12,243 nt of DNA, from assembly GCA_002477465.1 (NCBI GenBank), contig DLPV01000012.1, positions 8,860-21,102 of the forward strand, written 5' to 3'. This document shows positions 1 through 5,922 of this stretch, piece by piece; position 1 is the stretch's first letter, and the number at the start of each line of letters is the position of its first letter. Source of the stretch: Gammaproteobacteria bacterium UBA7449 (GTDB lineage Bacteria > Pseudomonadota > Gammaproteobacteria > Pseudomonadales > Pseudohongiellaceae). The notes below the pieces were generated by a model. That model worked only from the letters and a program-made list of their open reading frames with translations. It did no database searches and was not told the DNA's origin. A program made the translations under genes and the position numbers.

Positions 1-2
1 CT

Positions 3-191
3 GGTTCTGGTTCGCCGCAGCAAGGTGCGGGTTATTTGAATGCGTTCCCTACCGAATTGCGTACGCCGAAGCTCATCACAGTTTTTTCATCTAGACCTGA
101 CATATTGGCGTCAAATTGTCGTAATATTGCGCCCGCTCAAATCCATCTATACTTGGGGCTGAATCTTATTATTCTGATCGCCACATTCTAG
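3..191 (+). other. Open reading frame cut by left edge, unrecognised
   Basis: The third forward frame is open from the window edge to a TAG at 189-191, about 62 codons. It begins with a Gly-Ser-Gly-Ser stretch and ends in a short hydrophobic segment rich in Leu and Ile. It could be the C-terminus of a gene starting outside the window, but I recognise no family and the other two forward frames close early (37-39 and 95-97). The composition gives no strong sign of coding, so this is only a possibility. The tandem CTGGTT at the very start may be part of a Gly-Ser-rich linker. Confidence 0.18.
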
Positions 192-203
192 CTGACCCAT
201 TCC

Positions 204-638
204 ATGAACAGGTTCCTTCAATTCTTTTGCGTGCTTTTGCTGCTGGCCTCCTGCAGTTCTTTGCCCGATGGTGCCCGGCCGGTGAACGCCCAGTATTGCG
301 ATAACTTCCTGATTTACGATATGTGTGCTCGGGACGTGAATCGGGATGGCGTGGTGGACGTGGTGTATTTTACCGATACCAAAGAAGTGTTCATGTATCA
401 CCCCGACAGGGAAGGCAACTTTCCAAACGACCTTGGAGTGCATCGCTGCGCCATGCCAATGGACGCAGACATCGTCGCGACTACGAATCGGGTGTTTTAT
501 GTCGATGAGTCCACGCCGTTTCTTGAGAAACAGGACATCAAAGGTGCGATGATGGTGAAGTACGTGGCTAATATGCCAGAGGTCACTGCCTGCAACTTGC
601 GAGCAGACCAGTCTGAAGCTGCAGCGAAAGACAGCTAG
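204..638 (+). CDS. Small lipoprotein with EF-hand-like calcium loop
   Basis: The protein has 144 residues. A charged start (M-N-R) is followed by a hydrophobic stretch and a lipobox Leu-Ala-Ser-Cys ending at Cys17, so it should be a signal-peptidase-II lipoprotein. Ser at +2 rather than Asp favours the outer membrane by the usual Lol rule. Residues 44-52 read D-V-N-R-D-G-V-V-D, the spacing of an EF-hand or dockerin-type calcium loop (D44, N46, D48, D52), preceding a Val-Val-Tyr-Phe strand. Four further cysteines (C32, C41, C82, C130) could form two disulfides in the periplasm. Only one loop is present, so it may also be a structural motif without calcium. There is no strong Shine-Dalgarno sequence before the ATG, but the signal peptide starts right at it, which supports this start. 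The gene stands alone, with no obvious partner. The function is unknown. Confidence 0.8.
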   Translation: MNRFLQFFCVLLLLASCSSLPDGARPVNAQYCDNFLIYDMCARDVNRDGVVDVVYFTDTKEVFMYHPDREGNFPNDLGVHRCAMPMDADIVATTNRVFYVDESTPFLEKQDIKGAMMVKYVANMPEVTACNLRADQSEAAAKDS

Positions 639-965
639 CTCATCTTTTACCGCGCATTTTGCCCTTTAACACGTAGGTTTCTTTTCTGGAGCCAACCTCG
701 CTAGCGCACTGCACTGTTCCCGCAGCACCGGGCCTTAGGCTGATGCCATGGCCGCTGTGATGGATTATTTTTACCGCATCCGTGCTTCTGCTAGTCAAAC
801 AGGTTGTTCACGTAATAGACGTGCACTATGCCGGAGCCAATCAGGGTTACAAGAGTCGATGTGCTTGTTAATATTTTGCTGATCTGATCGAAATCGCTAA
901 CATCTGGCTGTTGTTCAAAATAACAAGCCGACTATTAAGAAAAGTAATAAAAAAGGGGAAGGATC
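639..965 (+). other. Intergenic region upstream of the metallo-beta-lactamase gene
   Basis: This 327-base stretch separates the lipoprotein gene from the B3-type beta-lactamase gene. I find no convincing ORF, RNA gene or terminator in it. The last 100 bases are AT-rich and probably carry the promoter for the downstream gene. A weak candidate is TTGTTC at 911-916 with TATTAA at 933-938, spaced 16 bases, which matches the sigma-70 consensus poorly. The ribosome binding site lies just before the start, in the purine run at 955-963. Confidence 0.4.
955..963 (+). promoter_or_regulatory. Ribosome binding site for GTG start of the B3 enzyme
   Basis: The purine run GGGGAAGGA lies just ahead of the GTG at 966. 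No ATG or other start in the same frame lies between the upstream stop and this GTG, and the signal peptide begins immediately after it. The run therefore supports GTG as the true initiation codon. Confidence 0.6.
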
Positions 966-1832
966 GTGCGGCAGCATAAATCACGTTCGCTACTATTAAT
1001 TCTCGGTATTGTTACCCTGCTCAGCGCAGCATCGACTCAGGCCCAGCGCGAAAACTGGGCTCGGCCTTTTCCTGGTTTTCGCGTAATCGGCAACCTTTAC
1101 GGCGTCGGTAGTTATGACCTGAGCGTTTTTCTGATTTCCACGGAAGAGGGCCATATTCTCATCAATACGGGGCTGGAGGATTCGACTCAACTAATTCGAG
1201 ATAATATGGCTGCTCTCGGGTTTGATTTGGAAGATGTGCGTATTCTCCTGACCCAGCAGGCGCACTGGGACCACACTGCTGCTATGGCAGAGATCAAGGC
1301 GCTCAGCGGCGCCGCAGTCTTCGCAACGCCGAAGGACGCCAGGGTGCTGGAAGACGGCGGATTCAGTGACGCGCATTTTGGCGGCCGCCAGACATTTGAG
1401 CCGGTTTCTGTGGAGCGCATAATTCAGGAAGGAGACAGAATTGAACTTGGCGGTGTCTCTCTTACCGTTCATGAGCATCCGGGCCATACCGAAGGTAGTT
1501 CTAGCTACGCCATGACCGTCAGGGAAAATGGCAGGGATTACCGAGTGCTTATCGCCAATATGGGCACCATCAATCCTGGTAAGCAACTGGTGGTGGATCC
1601 CACTTACCCGGGAGTGTCGAATGATTTCGCCGGCACCTATTCCAATCAGAAGGCTATGGAGGTGGACGTCTGGGTTGCGGCCCATGCCAGCCAGTATGGC
1701 ATGCACGGAAAATGGCAGCCGGGGCAGGCCTATTCAGCAGATAACTTTGTCGATCCTTCAGGGTTTGTTGCAGCGGTTGAGAGACTGGAGCGGATTTACT
1801 ATGAGCAGCTCCAACAGGAGCGTGACCAATAG
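966..1832 (+). CDS. Subclass B3-type metallo-beta-lactamase, Gln116 variant
   Basis: This 288-residue exported MBL-fold hydrolase starts at GTG. A signal peptide (about 1-26, ending T-Q-A) directs it to the periplasm. The zinc site reads Q98-A-H100-W-D102-H103, then H174 in P-G-H-T-E-G-S and H240 in A-A-H-A-S-Q. In BBL numbering these are Q116, H118, D120, H121, H196 and H263, the subclass B3 set. The first ligand is Gln instead of His, as known for GOB enzymes. Met199 in the N-M-G stretch may correspond to the Met221 also reported for GOB. Family members hydrolyse beta-lactams including carbapenems, but B3-like enzymes of environmental bacteria can have weak activity or other substrates such as lactones, so resistance is inferred, not shown. 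The gene is a single unit, ending 3 bases from the convergent phosphorylase gene. No regulator (AmpR-like) lies beside it. Confidence 0.87.
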   Translation: MRQHKSRSLLLILGIVTLLSAASTQAQRENWARPFPGFRVIGNLYGVGSYDLSVFLISTEEGHILINTGLEDSTQLIRDNMAALGFDLEDVRILLTQQAHWDHTAAMAEIKALSGAAVFATPKDARVLEDGGFSDAHFGGRQTFEPVSVERIIQEGDRIELGGVSLTVHEHPGHTEGSSSYAMTVRENGRDYRVLIANMGTINPGKQLVVDPTYPGVSNDFAGTYSNQKAMEVDVWVAAHASQYGMHGKWQPGQAYSADNFVDPSGFVAAVERLERIYYEQLQQERDQ

Positions 1833-1835
1833 ACC

Positions 1836-3602
1836 TCACTCCGCTGCATCAGGGATGTGGTTGGTAATCCACACAGATTGATACGGACGCAGAGTCAAAA
1901 ACTCATCTATCTCCCCGAACTGCTGTCCGCTGATCAGGTCCTGCCAGTCGTCAGTGCTGATCAGGTTAATGTCCGCCAGGCAGACAGTCTGTTCCCGGTT
2001 GGTGACATTGTTGATGCAGAAAATGCTCTGGCCTCGATTGATGCTCTGTCGCCAGAAGGCAAAGATTTCGTGCCCGAGGTGTAGGGTGTATTGGGTGGCA
2101 TTAGGGTGGAACGCAGCTTGTCTTTTGCGCAACCCAAGTAGACGAGTCAGCTCACTGAAAACTCGGGCATGTGTGGAATCGGTGTCAGAGAGCTCTGCTT
2201 CCAGCGCTCCCTCTTGCCAAATATGGCGATTGATCGAGCGATTGCGTCCCGTGTGTTCCACACGCCAATGATCATTGCGCGAGCCGAGGAAGCTTTGTAT
2301 GTAGATCGCCGGTATACCCTCAAGCGCCAGCATGATGGCATGGGCGCAAATGAAGCGTTCGAAACCATAGTTATCAGTAGCATCTTCAAACGTGCCCTTG
2401 AGAAGATCGAACAGGGCGATATTGAGTTCATAGGGTTTATCGAATCCTTCCCGCGCTCGCCGGAATGTCACCTTGCCGCCGGCAGCCTGCGCGGTCTGCA
2501 CTAATTGGTCCCGCTCCTCATTACTAAGTAGCCCATCCAGTGGCCGTAATCCAATGCCGTCATGGGAAGCAATGAAGTTCAGATAGGCGGTGCCTGCCTG
2601 CGCCGGGGGCATACTCATCATCCACGTTTTCAGGTGACGGCAATCACCGGACAGCAAGGTGTAGGCCAGCAGCGGTGGCAAAGAAAAGTTGTAGATGATG
2701 TGGGCTTCATTGGCGTTGCCGAAGTAGGTTAGATTCTCACGGTTCGGTACGTTGTTCTCACAGATAATCAGTGCTTCAGGCGAATGGTGTTCGATAAGGG
2801 TGCGCAGCAGTTTAATAATCTCATGGGTTTGCTGCTGGTGGACGCAGGCCGTACCCGGTTCTTTCCAGAGATAAGGCACGGCATCCATCCTGAAGATCGA
2901 TACGCCATGATTCAGATACTCCCGCACAATATGCACGAATTCCTTTAGTACCTGAGGGTTGCGGAAATCAAGATCAACCTGGTCGTGACTGAATGTGCAC
3001 CAGACGTGAACTTCGCCATTGGCAGTCTGCACCGGGGTTAGCAGCGGTGAATTACGGGGTCGAACCACAGCGCTGTAATCATCGGTGGGATTCGCCACCA
3101 TGAAATAGTCCTTGCCAGGATCGAGACCTTTCTTGAAATTATCAAACCAACGGCTGCGGCTGGACATATGGTTGATGACCAGGTCGGACATCAATTTGTA
3201 ATCCTTGGCTATCTCCTCGATCTCTTTCCAGTTACCGAGCGACGGATTGACCATAAGGTAATCCATAACGGAGAAACCGTCGTCGGAGCTGAATGGGAAG
3301 AAGGGCAGGATATGTACTGCGGTGACATATTCCTTCAGATGTTCATTGAGGAACCGGTGCAGGGTAACAAGAGGTAATTCATTATCGGTCTTGATGGTGT
3401 TGCCATAAGTGATGACGACACAGTCACCCTCATCCCAGAGATTCTTATGGGGGGTAGGGAACTGGATATTGCGCCCCATGCTCATTTCGGCAACAAGCTC
3501 GGCGCTCAGTGCCTCGCGATCCTCGTAAGGGTAGATGACAGCAAGGTGCTCTGCTACCCGGCGATGAAGTTCCTTTTCCGTTTCTTCGGGAATGTATTCC
3601 AT
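1836..3602 (-). CDS. GH13_18 phosphorylase, probably glucosylglycerate phosphorylase
   Basis: The protein has 588 residues from the preferred ATG. It is a glycoside hydrolase 13 subfamily 18 (sucrose phosphorylase-like) TIM-barrel enzyme, cytoplasmic. The nucleophile is Asp240 in F-R-M-D-A-V, followed by L-W-K-E-P-G-T. The acid/base is Glu282 in I-I-C-E-N-N-V-P. The transition-state Asp348 lies in S-H-D-G-I-G-L-R-P. The subfamily cleaves alpha-glucosides with phosphate to give glucose 1-phosphate. Members act on sucrose, sucrose 6F-phosphate, glucosylglycerol or glucosylglycerate. The position behind gpgS- and gpgP-like genes favours glucosylglycerate (known in Meiothermus and E. coli YcjM), yielding glucose 1-phosphate and glycerate. 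Sucrose phosphorylase remains the main alternative. The frame is also open from a TTG at 3641, inside the upstream gene, but the ATG at 3602 sits one base after that gene's TAA, so translational coupling is likely. Confidence 0.85.
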   Translation of the reverse strand: MEYIPEETEKELHRRVAEHLAVIYPYEDREALSAELVAEMSMGRNIQFPTPHKNLWDEGDCVVITYGNTIKTDNELPLVTLHRFLNEHLKEYVTAVHILPFFPFSSDDGFSVMDYLMVNPSLGNWKEIEEIAKDYKLMSDLVINHMSSRSRWFDNFKKGLDPGKDYFMVANPTDDYSAVVRPRNSPLLTPVQTANGEVHVWCTFSHDQVDLDFRNPQVLKEFVHIVREYLNHGVSIFRMDAVPYLWKEPGTACVHQQQTHEIIKLLRTLIEHHSPEALIICENNVPNRENLTYFGNANEAHIIYNFSLPPLLAYTLLSGDCRHLKTWMMSMPPAQAGTAYLNFIASHDGIGLRPLDGLLSNEERDQLVQTAQAAGGKVTFRRAREGFDKPYELNIALFDLLKGTFEDATDNYGFERFICAHAIMLALEGIPAIYIQSFLGSRNDHWRVEHTGRNRSINRHIWQEGALEAELSDTDSTHARVFSELTRLLGLRKRQAAFHPNATQYTLHLGHEIFAFWRQSINRGQSIFCINNVTNREQTVCLADINLISTDDWQDLISGQQFGEIDEFLTLRPYQSVWITNHIPDAAE

Positions 3603-3603
3603 G

Positions 3604-4833
3604 TTACTTGGTAGGGGTGTACTCCGCTTGGTCCTCTTCAACTGCTGTCTTCAATTGCTCAAGGATATCAGGTATCGCACTGATGACTCTATTCCAGCTC
3701 GGGATAAATGGCTTATCCATCGGCCTCTCAAGGAAATGCTCACCGGCTTCCATAATGTTGCTGGCAAACATTTCAACGGAGGCTTCTTCAGTATGACGGT
3801 CATAATTGAGGCCATTGATGATCGCGTCATTCTGATAAGAGTCGATGAAGTCTAGGGCAATTCGATAGTAACTGGCCTTGATCGTTCGAAAAACTTCAGG
3901 AGAAAATACCTCGCCATTGGTAGCGAGTTTACGGAAAAAGGCCTTGGCGATATCCATGCTCATGCGTGATAGCCCTTTGGTCTTATCATCGATGGACAGA
4001 TCCTGGTGCTTGTGATCGTAGTTGTTGGCTATATCCACCTGACACAGACGGTTTGTTGCATAGTTTCGTTTCATTTCCGACAGCACGCCAATTTCCAGCC
4101 CCCAGTCGCTGGGGATGCGGAGGTCATTGATGACCGAGGCGCGCATGCTGAATTCCCCGGCAAGCGGGTAGCGAAAGCTATCCATATAGTTAAGATATTC
4201 AGACTCACCGCAGACCTGTTGCAAAGTGCGTATGAGAGGTGTCACTAACAGGCGCACGACCCTACCAGAAATGCGGTTACCGGCAACTCTAGCATAGTAG
4301 CCCTTGCAGAACGCATAACTAAAGTTTGGGTTTGCTACTGGATAGATGAGACGCGCCAACAGGCTGCGATCGTAGGTAAGAATGTCGCAATCGTGCAGGG
4401 CGACTGCGTCGGCGCGACCCGAAGCTAGTACATAGCCGTAGCAATACCAGACATTGCGCCCTTTACCCTCGTGTGATGGTGCCAGTCCTAACTCTTTTAG
4501 CTGAGAATCGATGGCTCGTAAGCGTGGGCCATCGTTCCAGAGGATGCGATGATGCTGGGGCAGTCTGGAAAAATACTCAATGGCGTGATAGTACTGATTC
4601 AGGTTAGCTCGGTCCAGGCCAATGACAATTTCACTGAGGTAGGGGACTTCGGTTAATTCATCGACGATATGGGAAAGCGCAGGGCCTTCTAACTCAGAAA
4701 ACAGTGAGGGCAGGACCAGGCCCATAGGCCTGCTGCTCTTGAATCGGCTAAGCTCCTCTTCCATTTCAACAATCGGTCGCTGCCCCAGGTTGTGCAGGGT
4801 AGTCACGACGCCGTTTTGATGAAAATCGCCCAT
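3604..4833 (-). CDS. gpgS: GT81 glucosyl-3-phosphoglycerate synthase-like glycosyltransferase
   Basis: The protein has 409 residues from the chosen ATG and is a GT-A fold, family 81-like glycosyltransferase. It should transfer glucose from an NDP-glucose to 3-phosphoglycerate, giving glucosyl-3-phosphoglycerate, the first committed step to glucosylglycerate. The metal/nucleotide-binding D-C-D (D148-D150) lies in A-L-H-D-C-D-I. Next come P-L-A-G-E-F (223-228) and G-L-E-I-G (245-249), typical GpgS acceptor-site motifs. A His-rich H-K-H-Q at 274-277 could supply the extra metal ligand known for this family. The frame also opens at an ATG at 4869, within the upstream gene. The ATG at 4833 is preferred because a perfect GGAGG precedes it and it lies 10 bases after the phosphatase stop. 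The middle gene of the operon. Mannosyl-3-phosphoglycerate synthesis is a less likely alternative, since true MPG synthases (GT55) are a different family. Confidence 0.82.
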   Translation of the reverse strand: MGDFHQNGVVTTLHNLGQRPIVEMEEELSRFKSSRPMGLVLPSLFSELEGPALSHIVDELTEVPYLSEIVIGLDRANLNQYYHAIEYFSRLPQHHRILWNDGPRLRAIDSQLKELGLAPSHEGKGRNVWYCYGYVLASGRADAVALHDCDILTYDRSLLARLIYPVANPNFSYAFCKGYYARVAGNRISGRVVRLLVTPLIRTLQQVCGESEYLNYMDSFRYPLAGEFSMRASVINDLRIPSDWGLEIGVLSEMKRNYATNRLCQVDIANNYDHKHQDLSIDDKTKGLSRMSMDIAKAFFRKLATNGEVFSPEVFRTIKASYYRIALDFIDSYQNDAIINGLNYDRHTEEASVEMFASNIMEAGEHFLERPMDKPFIPSWNRVISAIPDILEQLKTAVEEDQAEYTPTK

Positions 4834-4837
4834 CTTT

Positions 4838-4842
4838 CCTCC
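4838..4842 (-). promoter_or_regulatory. Strong ribosome binding site of gpgS
   Basis: On the minus strand GGAGG lies four bases (AAAG) ahead of the ATG at 4833. It sits between the TAA of the phosphatase gene (4844-4846) and that ATG. This decides the start of the glycosyltransferase against the upstream ATG at 4869. Confidence 0.7.
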
Positions 4843-4843
4843 A

Positions 4844-5662
4844 TTAATCCTCAAGTAACTGCGCTGCATCGAACAGCGCCAGAATTTCGTTTATCGCATC
4901 GTTCCAGCCTGAAGGCCCCGGCCGATTGGTACGAATCAATCGCTGCGGGCCAGCCGGATCCAGTTGGTCAGACTTTGCAGACTTGATGGCAACCGCAACA
5001 TCGGCTGCCGCCAACAGGGATTCATCATTGGGACTATCGCCAAGTGCGACAAGAAATGGTCTCGGTTCGGCGAAACGGGATTGCCACCACTTCATTCCGT
5101 TACCCTTGTCGAAGTCGCTTTGAATACTGATGAATCGGCCGCCTTCCAGAGTGGTAAGTTCGAGCTTTGCCAACGCTTCCAGAAACAGTTGGAAATTCGC
5201 GTGAGTATCCTGCCATAGCATTGGTTCGGTGAACTCCCGCTGTCGCGCTCGCTCTGCATCTGCTGCAGGTAGACCGGTGTGCACGGACACTTCCTGATTC
5301 GACCAGTCGGCAAATCCAGAGAACTTCCAGCCCATGCGTTCGCGCAGATCATGCACTTCCGTCAGCCATTCGCTGCTGCGTGAGCCGAAAACCGCAATGG
5401 GTCCGGCGCTTTCACTGCCGCCTCCGTAGATGGCTGCGCCATTCTCACAAATAAATGGGGCATTGAGCCCGCTGCTTGCTTGAATGCTGATGATTTCCGT
5501 GGCTGTTTTGCTGGAGGCGAAAATAGGAGTGATGCCTCGATCCGCCAGCTCAGCAAGCGCCGGGCGCGCAGCTTCAATGGAGTATGTTTCGTGCTCCATC
5601 AGGCTGCCATCCAGGTCTGTAAACACTAAAAAAGGCGGTGTGTTTGCAACATCTTGGTTCAT
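4844..5662 (-). CDS. gpgP: HAD-IIB phosphatase, glucosyl/mannosyl-3-phosphoglycerate phosphatase type
   Basis: This 272-residue cytoplasmic HAD-superfamily IIB phosphatase resembles the mannosyl-3-phosphoglycerate phosphatases (MpgP). The motifs are in order: D16-L-D18-G-S-L (nucleophile and acid/base), S50-S-K-T (motif II), K186-G after a D-F-D turn (motif III) and G208-D-S-P-N-D213 (motif IV, Mg2+ site). The length fits the family (about 260-275). Next to a GT81 synthase, its likely job is to remove the phosphate from glucosyl-3-phosphoglycerate, releasing glucosylglycerate, a compatible solute. Several members also accept the mannosyl substrate, so specificity is from context. It is the first gene of the operon. 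A weak GAGAAG precedes the ATG. The 260-base region upstream should hold the promoter, but I find no clear sigma-70 match. Annotation pipelines often name such proteins MpgP. Confidence 0.82.
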   Translation of the reverse strand: MNQDVANTPPFLVFTDLDGSLMEHETYSIEAARPALAELADRGITPIFASSKTATEIISIQASSGLNAPFICENGAAIYGGGSESAGPIAVFGSRSSEWLTEVHDLRERMGWKFSGFADWSNQEVSVHTGLPAADAERARQREFTEPMLWQDTHANFQLFLEALAKLELTTLEGGRFISIQSDFDKGNGMKWWQSRFAEPRPFLVALGDSPNDESLLAAADVAVAIKSAKSDQLDPAGPQRLIRTNRPGPSGWNDAINEILALFDAAQLLED

Positions 5663-5825
5663 CAGACTTCTCGTGCTTCAAGTTTCAGGCCAACATTGAG
5701 GGAATCCTGGCAAGCTTTCCCCTAACTTGCCCGGTGATCCCCTAGCTCTCTGAATTTATTGAATTTTAAACTGAATTAACTGCGTCTTTATTACCTGTGA
5801 GGAACGCGCACGGGCGCGATTGGCA

Positions 5826-5837
5826 TTGAGCGCTCAA
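5826..5837. repeat. Perfect 12-base palindrome TTGAGCGCTCAA
   Basis: The sequence TTGAGCGCTCAA is its own reverse complement. Beyond one mismatched base on each side, two more pairs match (GC/GC), giving an imperfect 18-base symmetry. It stands about 165 bases upstream of the phosphatase start and about 85 bases beyond the CoxL-like stop. An A7 run at 5850-5856 lies nearby but not next to it, so a classic terminator is not obvious. It may be an operator or chance. Confidence 0.4.
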
Positions 5838-5902
5838 AGCAACGCACCAAAAAAATGCAATATCCGATGATGTCTGCTCAGCCAGCGCACCACAAGGAGC
5901 CT

Positions 5903-5919
5903 GCAGGGCGGGATCCTGC
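5903..5919 (-). repeat. Weak hairpin just after the CoxL-like stop codon
   Basis: GCAGG at 5903-5907 and CCTGC at 5915-5919 can form a 5-pair stem with a 7-base loop. It begins 4 bases after the stop of the molybdoenzyme gene. There is no adjacent T run on the minus strand (the nearest lies about 45 bases on), so it is at best a poor or Rho-assisted terminator. Confidence 0.25.
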
Positions 5920-5922
5920 GGA

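Larger units (their letters stand above)
5663..5922. other. Intergenic region between the CoxL-like gene and the glucosylglycerate operon
   Basis: The 260 bases lie upstream of the minus-strand operon start at 5662 and downstream of the CoxL-like stop. They hold three copies of TGAATT (starting at 5751, 5760 and 5772) in a short AT-rich stretch, a perfect 12-base palindrome at 5826-5837 and a weak hairpin at 5903-5919. The AT-rich block is the likeliest promoter area for the operon. I see no clear -35/-10 pair and no credible short gene. Confidence 0.45.

Noticed and set aside
1191..1706. Minus-strand frame of 171 codons opposite the metallo-beta-lactamase gene
   Set aside because: The plus strand encodes a clear zinc-site family in the same bases. 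The opposite frame has no recognisable pattern and no ribosome binding site.
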